Part shown: piece by piece, positions 10,392-18,640 of the stretch
Layout: every line of letters starts with the position of its first letter
Position numbering within the stretch: position 1 is the stretch's first letter
Assembly: GCA_035635555.1 (NCBI GenBank)
Contig: DASQAT010000001.1
Location: 62,001 to 126,000 of the forward strand
Direction: 5' to 3'
Length of the DNA stretch: 64,000 nucleotides
From: Candidatus Dormiibacterota bacterium
GTDB taxonomy: Bacteria; Acidobacteriota; Polarisedimenticolia; Gp22-AA2
The notes under the pieces: model-generated
What the model was told of the DNA's origin: nothing
Databases searched by the model: none
What the model saw: only the letters and a program-made list of their open reading frames with translations
Program-made: the position numbers and the translations under genes

Positions 10392-11546
10392 ATGAGGATC
10401 GCCGTTCCGAAGGAGACGAGACCGGGCGAGCGTCGCGTCGCGCTCGCGCCGGACTCGTGCAAGAAGCTGGTCCAGGCGGGATACGCCATCTCGCTCGAGA
10501 GCGGCGCCGGCGATGCGGCCTTCCTCCCGGATGACGCCTTTCGCGAGGCGGGGGCCGCGGTCGAGACCGACGCGGCGGCGATGGTCGGCTCCGCCGATAT
10601 CGTTCTGCACGTGAACCCGCCCGCGGCCGACGGCGCGGTACGCGATGAGATCCCGTGGATGCGGCCGGGAACGATCCTCCTGGGGTCCCTGATGCCGCTG
10701 CGGAACCCCGAGGTCGTGCGAACCCTGGCGGCCCGCCGGATCACCGCGTTCTCGACCGACGCCGTCCCGCGCACCACGCGCGCGCAGTCCATGGACACGC
10801 TCTCCTCGATGGCCAACATCACCGGCTACAAGGGGGTGTTGCTGGCCGCGACCGAGCTGGGCAAGTACTTCCCGATGTTCATGACCGCCGCGGGGACCGT
10901 CTTCCCCGCCAGGGTCTTCATCATCGGGGCCGCGGTCGCGGGGCTGCAGGCGATCGCGACCGCCAGGCGGCTGGGCGCCAACGTGTTCGCCACCGACGTG
11001 CGGCCCGAGGTGAAGGAGCAGATCGAGAGCCTGGGAGCCAAGTACGTCGGCGTGGAGCTGAAGGAGAGCGCCTCGGCCGGAGGGGGATACGCCCGCGAGC
11101 TCTCGGAGGCGGACAAGGTCCGCCAGCGCGAGCTGCTCGCGGAGCAGTGCGCCCTGGCCGACATCGTGATCACCACGGCGCTGATCGGCGGAGTGACCGC
11201 GCCCAAGCTCATCACGGCGGCCATGGTGAAGAGGATGCGGCCCGGCTCGATCATCGTGGACCTCGGGGCGGACGGCGGAGGCAATTGCGAGGTGTCGCGG
11301 CTCGGGGAGAGCATCCTCGTGAACGGTGTCCGGATCATGGCTCCCCTGAATCTCCCGGCCACCATGCCGACTCACGCCAGTCTCCTCTTCTCGCGCAACC
11401 TGGCCGCCTTCATCCTGACGTTCACGAAGGACAAGTCGTTCGTGCTGGATCTCTCCGACGACATTCAGAAGGCGTCGATCATCACCCGTGAGGGCGAAAT
11501 CCTGCATTCGAGGACGAAAGAGGCCCTGCAGAAGGTCCGCGTCTAG
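10392..11546 (+). CDS. pntAA: NAD(P) transhydrogenase subunit alpha part 1 (NAD(H)-binding, PntAA)
   Basis: 384 residues covering domain I of the proton-translocating Re/Si-specific transhydrogenase. This enzyme passes hydride between NADH and NADP+ using the proton gradient. The N-terminus MRIAVPKETRPGERRVALAP is the AlaDH/PNT signature. The Rossmann fold follows with GAAVAGLQAIATARRLGA and DVRPE (NAD specificity), then the mobile-loop and GADGGGNCE regions. The ATG at 10392 follows GAGGAGACGGGA; the frame is open earlier. The three-gene split (AA, AB, B) is the form common in alphaproteobacteria and many other bacteria. The membrane subunit follows after 41 bases with a strong ribosome-binding site. 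Confidence 0.96.
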   Translation: MRIAVPKETRPGERRVALAPDSCKKLVQAGYAISLESGAGDAAFLPDDAFREAGAAVETDAAAMVGSADIVLHVNPPAADGAVRDEIPWMRPGTILLGSLMPLRNPEVVRTLAARRITAFSTDAVPRTTRAQSMDTLSSMANITGYKGVLLAATELGKYFPMFMTAAGTVFPARVFIIGAAVAGLQAIATARRLGANVFATDVRPEVKEQIESLGAKYVGVELKESASAGGGYARELSEADKVRQRELLAEQCALADIVITTALIGGVTAPKLITAAMVKRMRPGSIIVDLGADGGGNCEVSRLGESILVNGVRIMAPLNLPATMPTHASLLFSRNLAAFILTFTKDKSFVLDLSDDIQKASIITREGEILHSRTKEALQKVRV

Positions 11547-11587
11547 GCCCATTTCACCCAACTGATCTTGAAAGGAGGCGAACACGT

Positions 11588-12013
11588 ATGTCCGGACGGC
11601 AGATCGCAGGGCGGGTCGTTCCGCTGATCGGCGCCGTGGCGGCCACCGTGGCGCTTGCGCAGACGCCGGGTGACCTCCCTCCGCCCGCGACCGCGGGCGC
11701 GCTCCCGGCCGCGGAGTCCGCGTCTCTTGACTACTGGTCGATGCTCTTCGTGTTCATGCTGGCGACCTTCATCGGGGTCGGCGTGATCAGGCGCGTGTCC
11801 CGTCTCCTTCATACACCGCTCATGTCCCTGACCAACGCCATCTCGGCCATCGCGGTGGTGGGCTCGATCATCGTCACAGGGTCCGAGCACCCTCTGCATA
11901 TCCGCATCCTGGGGGCCATCGCGCTGTTCGCCTCGACGACCAACATCGTCAGCGGCTTCCTGATCACCGACCGCATGCTCAAGATGTTCAAGGGAGACGG
12001 GGGCCGGAAATGA
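11588..12013 (+). CDS. pntAB: NAD(P) transhydrogenase subunit alpha part 2 (membrane, PntAB)
   Basis: 141 residues, longer than the usual roughly 100 because of an N-terminal extension with a hydrophobic stretch (about 8-25) and a Pro/Ala linker. The conserved core holds the three membrane helices of domain II: MLFVFMLATFIGVGVI, then RLLHTPLMSLTNAISAIAVVG and LGAIALFASTTNIVSGFLITDRML. The last motif is the family hallmark. AAAGGAGGCGAACACGT precedes the ATG. It overlaps pntB by four bases (ATGA). Confidence 0.95.
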   Translation: MSGRQIAGRVVPLIGAVAATVALAQTPGDLPPPATAGALPAAESASLDYWSMLFVFMLATFIGVGVIRRVSRLLHTPLMSLTNAISAIAVVGSIIVTGSEHPLHIRILGAIALFASTTNIVSGFLITDRMLKMFKGDGGRK

Positions 12014-13422
12014 TTGTCGCCTTCACCCAGCTCTCCTACGTGGTGGCGACGGCGCTGTTCATCCTCGCGCTCCACTGGATGAACGACCCGAAGACGGCCC
12101 GCCGCGGCGTCTACGGCGGCGTGGCGGCCATGTTCCTCGCCATCCTCGCCACCTGGGCGCAGCCCCAGGTGATCGTCCACCACGTCTGGATCGTCATCGC
12201 CATCGCCCTGGGCTTCATCGTGGGGTGGCCGCTGTCGCGCGTTCCCCTGACGGCGGTGCCGCAGCGGACGGCCCTCTCCCACTCGTTCGGCGGGCTCGCC
12301 GCGGGCCTGGTCGGCACGGCGGAATATTTCCTCTGGCTGGGCGAGGCCCCGGTCAACCTCACGCCGTTCCGCATGACCGCCATCATCGCCGAGATCATCC
12401 TCGGCTACCTGACGTTCACCGGCAGCCTGATGGCCGCGGGGAAGCTGCAGGAGATCCGCTGGATCCCCCAGCGGCCCGTGACCTTCCCCCTGCAGAACGC
12501 GCTCAACATAGGCCTCCTGCTCCTGGCCGTCATCGTCGGCGCGGCCCTGGTCCTCAACCCCGCGGCCCCCTGGTCGGCCACGGCGTTCCTGGTCATCATC
12601 GGCCTGGCGCTCCTGTTCGGCGTCCTGCTCATCATCCCGATCGGCGGCGCCGACATGCCGACGGTCATCTCCATCCTGAACGCCTACGCCGGCCTGTCCG
12701 CGGTGGCGATGGGCTTCGTGCTCGACAACAAGCTCCTGATCACGGCGGGGGCGCTGGACGGCTCGAGCGGTCTGATCCTGTCGGTCATCATGTGCAAGGC
12801 GATGAACCGGTCGTTCTTCAACGTCCTGTTCGGCGCCTTCGGCAAGGTCGAGGCCGTGAAGGCCGCCTCCGGTCAGAAGGTCTACAAGACCGAGACGATC
12901 GAGGGGGCGGCGCAGCTTCTCGAGCAGGCCAGCCTCGTCGTGATCGTCCCGGGCTACGGCATGGCGGTCGCCCAGGCCCAGCACAAGGTCCGCGAGCTCT
13001 ACGATCAGCTGAAGAAGCGCGGCATCACCGTCAGGTTCGCCATCCACCCCGTGGCGGGGCGGATGCCGGGCCACATGAACGTGCTGCTCGCCGAGGCGGA
13101 CATTCCCTACACCGACCTGGTGGAGATGGACGAGATCAACCCGGACATGCCGCAGTGCGACGTGGCGCTCGTGGTGGGAGCCAACGACGTCGTGAACCCC
13201 GCGGCGCGCTACGACAAGTCCAGCCCGATCTACGGCATGCCGATCATCGACGCCGACAAGGCCCGGACGGTCCTCGCCATCAAGCGCAGCAAGAATCCCG
13301 GGTTCGCCGGAATCGACAACGAGCTGTATTTCTCGGACAGGACCTGGATGCTGTTCGGAGACGCCAAGGCGGTCGTCGGCGAGCTGGTCAAGCAGCTGTC
13401 GGGCGGCTCAGGGATGCACTGA
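12010..13422 (+). CDS. pntB: NAD(P) transhydrogenase subunit beta (PntB)
   Basis: 470 residues. The N-terminal half has about nine membrane helices that carry protons (domain II). The C-terminal part, from about residue 295, is the NADP(H)-binding domain III, with VVIVPGYGMAVAQAQH (nucleotide-binding loop), AIHPVAGRMPGHMNVLLAEA and VVGANDVVNPAA. The His-containing SHSFGG in helix 3 and the Asn-rich helices expected for proton conduction are present. The start ATG overlaps the pntAB stop. Its stop lies eight bases before the convergent gene, with no terminator visible. Confidence 0.97.
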   Translation: MIVAFTQLSYVVATALFILALHWMNDPKTARRGVYGGVAAMFLAILATWAQPQVIVHHVWIVIAIALGFIVGWPLSRVPLTAVPQRTALSHSFGGLAAGLVGTAEYFLWLGEAPVNLTPFRMTAIIAEIILGYLTFTGSLMAAGKLQEIRWIPQRPVTFPLQNALNIGLLLLAVIVGAALVLNPAAPWSATAFLVIIGLALLFGVLLIIPIGGADMPTVISILNAYAGLSAVAMGFVLDNKLLITAGALDGSSGLILSVIMCKAMNRSFFNVLFGAFGKVEAVKAASGQKVYKTETIEGAAQLLEQASLVVIVPGYGMAVAQAQHKVRELYDQLKKRGITVRFAIHPVAGRMPGHMNVLLAEADIPYTDLVEMDEINPDMPQCDVALVVGANDVVNPAARYDKSSPIYGMPIIDADKARTVLAIKRSKNPGFAGIDNELYFSDRTWMLFGDAKAVVGELVKQLSGGSGMH

Positions 13423-13429
13423 GACCAGC

Positions 13430-14908
13430 CTAGCGCTGGGGCGCGACCGCGTCGATGAACTGGGTGTGGTGCAGGAAGTCCTGGACCAGGGCGTCCCCCG
13501 CCTCGGCGTCCTCGCGCGGCACCGCGAGTGTGACCTCGTGCACGTCGTGGCCGTCCTGGTCGTACAGGAAATAGGCCAGCACGGCGATCTGCTCGCCGGT
13601 CTTCGCCTTCTTCTCGCCGACGTAGCGGAACCCGTGGAATGGCGCCGGGATCTTCCCGTCGTCGACGAGTGTTCTGAACTCCCGCTTCTCCATCTCGGCG
13701 GTGTAGTCGCGGTGGAACTGCTCCTGATCGTCGAGCAGGCTCTGCGGATGGGCGAAGACCGTGAGGCGCGCGCCGGTCCGAGCGTGGGTCCACTGCGAGC
13801 GGGCGTCATGGTTGTCCTTGAAGAACTCCCAGTCGGCCGCCTTGCGGCTGCCGCTCCACGCGCCGTCCGCGGTCGAAACATCGAGATCGCGCTCCAGGCG
13901 CGGACGGGCGGCCGCCGCCAGCGGGAAGGCGCCGGCCACCAGGAGCACCGACAGCACTCCGCCCGCGAGGCCCATCTTGCGCACCCGCTCGCGCCGCCCC
14001 TCAGGCTCCGGGATCGAGCGCGCCCCGAGGACCTGCCCGACGTGGATGCTCTCGATCTTGGTCAGGAAGAGGAACAGCGCACCGATGGCGAGGGCCGGAC
14101 CGATCCCGTCCGACTCGGACGAACCCATGAGCATGGCCAGCCACACGGCGAAGAGCATGGCCTCGCCCAGGAAGTCGAGCGTCCCCAGGAGGGGATAGCC
14201 GAGGTAGAAGAGACCTGCCCCCGGGAAAGCGAGGGACAGCAGGGTCGCGAGCCGCGTCGACCGGAACCGGACGCGGCAGCCGGAGCACGACTCCGGCGCC
14301 GGCGGCACGGCGGCGCCGCACTGCGGGCAGTGCCAGAGCGGCTGAGCCTGCGCGTGCGCGGCCCCCTCGGCAAGGAGCCGCGTCTGCAGCTTGGGAAGCA
14401 GAAGATTCAGGAGCTTCTTGTCGCCGCCGAACCGGATCCTCCATCCCTGCTTCTTCCCCTGCGCCGGGACCGCGGTCAGCTTGCCGAACGACAGCTTGAG
14501 ACCGCCGAGGCCGCGGTACGCGTACGAGCGAATCCGCGTGCCCGGTCCGTTGGCCCGGAAGTTCAGGAGAGCCTCGACGATTCGCTGATCAGTGAAGACG
14601 AGGACGACCTGGTGGTAGGCCAGGACGAAGTGGCCGAGGCCGATGGAGTGCAGGAAGGGCGGGACCTGGGTCGCGTAGACGACATGCAGGATGTGCTCGC
14701 CGGGCTGCAGGAGGCGCTTCACCATCGGGCGGACCGCGTTCCACTGCTCGCGGCGCTTGCGCTGCTGCCGGCCGCTCAGGAACTTCGAGGCGCCGGGGAA
14801 CAGGTCATCGGGGGACGACTTCCCCGCCTGCTCCACCAGAGGCCGGTCACCGAGCGGTCCCAGGAACTCCGGTTCGATTTTGTAATCCCCAGCGCTGCGC
14901 GCATCCAT
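13430..14908 (-). CDS. Zinc-ribbon membrane protein with PH-like N-terminus, unknown function
   Basis: 492 residues in four parts. An N-terminal soluble region (about 60-175) includes GEHILHVVYATQVP and VVLVFTDQRIVEALL, which reads like a bacterial PH domain. A four-Cys zinc ribbon follows (CPQCGAAVPPAPESCSGC, about 204-221). Then comes a membrane region with several helices (about 233-355). The C-terminal part after about residue 365, probably outside the membrane, contains EFFKDNHDARSQW, FHGFRYVGEKKA and YFLYDQDGHDVHEVTL. GCGGAGGTGAGCCG before the ATG fixes the start. I do not know a named family with this combination. Confidence 0.78.
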   Translation of the reverse strand: MDARSAGDYKIEPEFLGPLGDRPLVEQAGKSSPDDLFPGASKFLSGRQQRKRREQWNAVRPMVKRLLQPGEHILHVVYATQVPPFLHSIGLGHFVLAYHQVVLVFTDQRIVEALLNFRANGPGTRIRSYAYRGLGGLKLSFGKLTAVPAQGKKQGWRIRFGGDKKLLNLLLPKLQTRLLAEGAAHAQAQPLWHCPQCGAAVPPAPESCSGCRVRFRSTRLATLLSLAFPGAGLFYLGYPLLGTLDFLGEAMLFAVWLAMLMGSSESDGIGPALAIGALFLFLTKIESIHVGQVLGARSIPEPEGRRERVRKMGLAGGVLSVLLVAGAFPLAAAARPRLERDLDVSTADGAWSGSRKAADWEFFKDNHDARSQWTHARTGARLTVFAHPQSLLDDQEQFHRDYTAEMEKREFRTLVDDGKIPAPFHGFRYVGEKKAKTGEQIAVLAYFLYDQDGHDVHEVTLAVPREDAEAGDALVQDFLHHTQFIDAVAPQR

Positions 14909-15023
14909 CGGCTCACCTCCGCGAACCCAAAGTTATTCCCGGAAGCGGCGCCGTCAACCGCCGCGGGCCCCCGATTTGGACGGAGTGCGCTACAATCCGC
15001 CCGGCCGGCCCGGAGGACGGCCG

Positions 15024-17477
15024 ATGATCCTGAACGAACGCATGACGTCACCCCGACCCGCTGACCATTCCGCACTGGATCGGCAGGATTCTCCGCGGCC
15101 CGCATCAGCGTGGACCGCTCCGCTTGCGGTGGCGGCGCTCGTCCTCCTCACGGCGCTGGTCTTTTACCAGGCGCTGGCCGGGGGAGTGTTCGTCGACTCC
15201 GACTTCAGCCAGGTGTTCGAGCCGCAGCGGTCGGCCCTGCGTCAAGGAATCGAGGCCCGGGGCACGCCGCCCGGCGGGTCGCTCTTGTGGACTTCGCGGT
15301 TCGGAAACGGATCACCGGTCCTCGCCAATCCGCTGCACGCGGCTCTTTATCCGCCCAATATCCTGTTCCGCCTCGCGACTCGTTGGTCGGTCGCGCGCCT
15401 GCTGACGCTTCTGGCGCTCGCCCACATACTCTGGGGAGCGATCGGCGCCTGGTTCCTGGCCCGCCTCTGGAGAATTGAACCGGCGGGCGCCTGGGTGACG
15501 GCGGTCGCTTTCGGTTTCTGCGGGCTCAGTGTGTCGGCCATCGCCTCGCTGGCCATCGCGTGGACAACCGCCTGGCTTCCGTGGCTGGTGCTGGCGGGCG
15601 AGCGGCTGCGCCTCGCGCCGCGCGGGAGAGTCGTGGCGGCGCTGTTCCTGGCCTTCGTGCTCGCGATGATGATTCTGGCGGGGGAGCCGTTCGTCATCCT
15701 GGCGGGCGTGGGACTTCTGGCGATTCTTCAATGCGAGGGCTGGGGGGAGGAGCGGGGCTCACGGCGTCGCGGGTTGGGTGCGCTCCTCGGCGGGGTCGCC
15801 GGGGGCGTCGTCCTGGCCTCGCCGGCTCTGGCCGCCACGCTCCGCTATTTACCCGCCTCGGTGCGCGCCGCCGGTTTCCAGGACGAGGGGATCCTGCAGT
15901 GGTCCTTGCATCCCCTGGAAATCCTCGGGTTCCTCGTGCCTGGAGCCTTCGGCGATCCCACTCTGCGCGGGCTTCCCGGCTTCTGGGGCAAGGCCCTGGT
16001 TCCGGGCAGAGACCACGAGCTGTTCGCCGGACTCTATCTCGGCGGCCTGGTGATCGCCCTGGCCGCCGCGGGAGCGATCGGGTCCAGGCGGCGGGAGCGT
16101 CTGCTTCAACTCTGGATGGGGATCCTCCTCCTCCTGGCGCTGGGACGATACGGGCCGTTCTACCACATCCTCGTGCGTCTGCCCGGCGGCGATGCCCTGC
16201 GTCATCCCGTGAAGTGGCTGGCGCCCGCCATGCTGGGCGTGGCGCTCATGGCGGGGCGGGGGGTGGGGGTGTTCACGGCCGCGCCCGCGTCCGGTGAGCG
16301 GCGCCTCTCGACGGCTGTCGTGTCGATCACGCTCGCCGTCCTGGCGATCGCCGCGCTCGTGGCCTCGGCGGCAACGGCAGGCCTCGACCGTGTCTTCGCG
16401 GGCCTGGCGCTGCTCCCGCCGCAGTATGCGCATGAGATCGACCCGCTGACCCGGCTGGTCCGCACCGCCCTGGTGCAGGGCTCGACCCGCTCGGCCTTGC
16501 CGCTGCTTGGACTCTTCGCGGCCCTCGCGCTTCGCGCTCGGGCGAAATGGGGCGGGCGACCCCGGGCGGCCGCCGTCCTGGGCTGGGTGGCGGCCGTCCT
16601 CGTGACCGCCGACCTGGCGCAGGCGAACCCGCGCCTGGCTCCGGTCGCCCCGGAGAGCTTCTATCGCGTGGTCCCTGCCGCGGCGCGCGCGGTGCTGGAC
16701 GATCCGGAGGGGCACAATCGTCTGTACATCGAAGAGCCCTGGAGTGTCGACGACGTATTCGTCGATCCGCCGCTCACCGCGATCGATTTTTTCCAGTGGC
16801 AGCGACAGACTCTTCAGGTGTATGCGGCCGCGAGCTACAGCATCGATCTGGCGTTCAACATCGACATCGAGGTCTTCACCACCCTCCATTACGCCCGGCT
16901 CGGTTACCTGCTCGACAAAGCGCCGCTGCGGGAGAAGCTGATGCTCCTCGGCGCCGCCGGCGCCACGCACCTGGCCACGCACAGACCGTTGAGCGACGCG
17001 CGCCTGCGTGCGGTCGCGGTCCAGCCGGGACGCATGGAACGCCCCCTGCGCGTGTTCCGGAACCTCCTGGCCGTTCCCCGGGCCCGCGTCGTGCCGGCCG
17101 CCACCGTATACCGCGACAACGCCGGCTTCATCGAGGCGGTCCGGCGCGGTCCCGATGACCTGTTCTTCCGCACGACGCTGATCGAGCAGGCCGACGCAAT
17201 CCCGGCGGCGTCTCCGGGACCAGCCGCCGGCGAAGCCGGGCCCGGCTCCCCTGCCGGGGCGCGCACGGCCATCATCCACAGAGACACGGGGAGCGAGCTG
17301 GCGATCCATGTGACCGGCGCGGGCGGATACCTGGTGCTGAACGACGCCCTGGTTCCCGGATGGTCCGCGACGGTGGACGGCCGGGCGGCGCCGATCATAA
17401 GGGCCGATTACGCCTTCCGCGCGGTCCCCGTTCCCGCCGGCGACCACGATGTGATGATGAGATATTTCCCGTGGTAG
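15024..17477 (+). CDS. YfhO-like large integral membrane protein
   Basis: 817 residues with about eleven to thirteen membrane helices, then a periplasmic beta-rich tail from about residue 545. The first periplasmic loop after helix 1 contains VFVDSDFSQVFEPQR, with the acidic pair typical of YfhO/GT-C-like proteins, and NPLHAALYPPNILF follows. The tail includes GGYLVLNDALVPGWSATVDG, a signature of the YfhO C-terminal domain. YfhO in Bacillus is linked to glycosylation of lipoteichoic acid; here the acceptor is unknown. GGAGGACGGCCG before the ATG at 15024 decides the start. TACAAT at 14991-14996 is a plausible -10 element. Confidence 0.83.
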   Translation: MILNERMTSPRPADHSALDRQDSPRPASAWTAPLAVAALVLLTALVFYQALAGGVFVDSDFSQVFEPQRSALRQGIEARGTPPGGSLLWTSRFGNGSPVLANPLHAALYPPNILFRLATRWSVARLLTLLALAHILWGAIGAWFLARLWRIEPAGAWVTAVAFGFCGLSVSAIASLAIAWTTAWLPWLVLAGERLRLAPRGRVVAALFLAFVLAMMILAGEPFVILAGVGLLAILQCEGWGEERGSRRRGLGALLGGVAGGVVLASPALAATLRYLPASVRAAGFQDEGILQWSLHPLEILGFLVPGAFGDPTLRGLPGFWGKALVPGRDHELFAGLYLGGLVIALAAAGAIGSRRRERLLQLWMGILLLLALGRYGPFYHILVRLPGGDALRHPVKWLAPAMLGVALMAGRGVGVFTAAPASGERRLSTAVVSITLAVLAIAALVASAATAGLDRVFAGLALLPPQYAHEIDPLTRLVRTALVQGSTRSALPLLGLFAALALRARAKWGGRPRAAAVLGWVAAVLVTADLAQANPRLAPVAPESFYRVVPAAARAVLDDPEGHNRLYIEEPWSVDDVFVDPPLTAIDFFQWQRQTLQVYAAASYSIDLAFNIDIEVFTTLHYARLGYLLDKAPLREKLMLLGAAGATHLATHRPLSDARLRAVAVQPGRMERPLRVFRNLLAVPRARVVPAATVYRDNAGFIEAVRRGPDDLFFRTTLIEQADAIPAASPGPAAGEAGPGSPAGARTAIIHRDTGSELAIHVTGAGGYLVLNDALVPGWSATVDGRAAPIIRADYAFRAVPVPAGDHDVMMRYFPW

Positions 17478-17523
17478 CAGCGTTGACGGGTGCCGGGCCG
17501 AAGAGGACGGCGAGCGGACCTCT

Positions 17524-17769
17524 TCACAGGTAGAGCACGAACAGTCTCCGGAACCCTTGCCTCTGGAACGCTGCCGGGGCGTCCTTCCACAGATCGGCAT
17601 TCCCGTACATCGGATGGTCGCAGAGACAGTGCGCGCAGTGCGGACACATCTTCGACAGGTGGGAAGAACCGAGGTGGTTGCACCAGGCAGCTGCGAACAG
17701 ATCGAACACGCCGTGGCAGTAGATGCACCCTACGCGGTGATCCTGCAATGCGGGATCATAATGGTTCAT
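17524..17769 (-). CDS. Small Cys/His-rich protein, probably metal-binding
   Basis: An 81-residue soluble protein with seven Cys and many His residues: GCIYCHG, AAWCNHLGSSH, and KMCPHCAHCLCDHP. The spacing suggests one or two zinc sites. The CIYCH motif formally fits a c-type haem site, but there is no export signal, so zinc is more likely. The ATG at 17769 has no good ribosome-binding site; a GTG at 17799 after GGGGG would add ten residues (PPLTDRAHA). The region upstream (17800-17960) holds the palindrome ATCCGGAT but nothing I can name. No family name recalled. Confidence 0.65.
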   Translation of the reverse strand: MNHYDPALQDHRVGCIYCHGVFDLFAAAWCNHLGSSHLSKMCPHCAHCLCDHPMYGNADLWKDAPAAFQRQGFRRLFVLYL

Positions 17770-17960
17770 TGCGTGCGCCCTGTCCGTCAAAGGCGGCACC
17801 CCCGATGCGCATCCTGTTTACCTCTCTGGCGCTACCCGGCAAATCCGGATTGATCCGCAGTTTCTGGGGAAATCCCATGTAGGAGGGAGAGCCGGAGGGA
17901 GCGGGCTGCGCTGCGGCGGCGGGACGGATCAGGGAGCGGCGGGCCCTCGGACGCGGAGGA

Positions 17961-18614
17961 TCAGGGCTCCGCCAGGTGGTTGCGGATCGCGTAGCGGACG
18001 AGCCCGCTGAGGCTGTCGAGGCGGAGCTTGCGCATGATATTGGCGCGATGCGTCTCCGCCGTCTTCTTGCTGATGTTGAGGCGGCCCGCGACCTCCTTGT
18101 TGGTCTTGCCGTCCGCAAGGAGCAGCACGACCTCGCGCTCGCGATCGGTCAGCTCGCGGACCGCCGCGGGTCGCCCGTCCTTCGGCGCCGACTGCAGGAA
18201 CGAGTCCAGAACCAATTCCGCGATCCGGGAGGTGAGAAACGGCTTGTGCCGGGCGACGGACTCGACGGCGTTCACCAGGTCGCGCCCCGCGTCCGATTTC
18301 AGGATGTAGCCCCGCGCTCCTGCAGACAGGACCTCTCGCGCGAGGTCCTCGGAGGTATGCATGGTCAGGACGAGCACCTCGGTCTTCGGCGCCACATTCC
18401 GGATCTGGCGGGTCGCGTCGAGGCCGTTCAATCCGGGCATCGTAACGTCGAGGACGACCACATCGGGCTGGAGCTCCTTCGCCTTAAGGACCGCCTCCCG
18501 GCCGTCCCCCGTCTCGCCGCACACCCGCCAGTCGGGATGGCTCTCGATCAAAGCCTTCACACCGCGTCGGACGACCTCGTGGTCGTCCACGACAAGGATG
18601 CGAAGAGATCCCAC
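17961..18614 (-). CDS. NarL/LuxR-type response regulator
   Basis: 217 residues: receiver domain (about 4-120) with the phosphoacceptor Asp in DVVVLDVTMPG and Lys in YILKSD, then a LuxR helix-turn-helix (about 150-210; REREVVLLLADGKTNKEVAGRLNIS). It lies directly downstream of the CheB-CheR-kinase gene and is its likely partner. A GTG at 18644 overlapping the kinase stop (GTGA) would add ten residues. The GTG at 18614 has AGGAAGGAG six bases ahead and is preferred here. Confidence 0.92.
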   Translation of the reverse strand: MGSLRILVVDDHEVVRRGVKALIESHPDWRVCGETGDGREAVLKAKELQPDVVVLDVTMPGLNGLDATRQIRNVAPKTEVLVLTMHTSEDLAREVLSAGARGYILKSDAGRDLVNAVESVARHKPFLTSRIAELVLDSFLQSAPKDGRPAAVRELTDREREVVLLLADGKTNKEVAGRLNISKKTAETHRANIMRKLRLDSLSGLVRYAIRNHLAEP

Positions 18615-18640
18615 CTCACGCTCCTTCCTGACGGACGGGG

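Noticed and set aside
15849-17600. 583-codon minus-strand frame opposite the YfhO-like gene
   Set aside because: Antisense shadow of membrane-protein codons with no helices or motifs.
17803-17880. 26-codon frame starting MRILFTSLALPGKSG upstream of the Cys-rich gene
   Set aside because: No ribosome-binding site and no similarity I know; it lies on the strand opposite the likely leader of the neighbouring gene.
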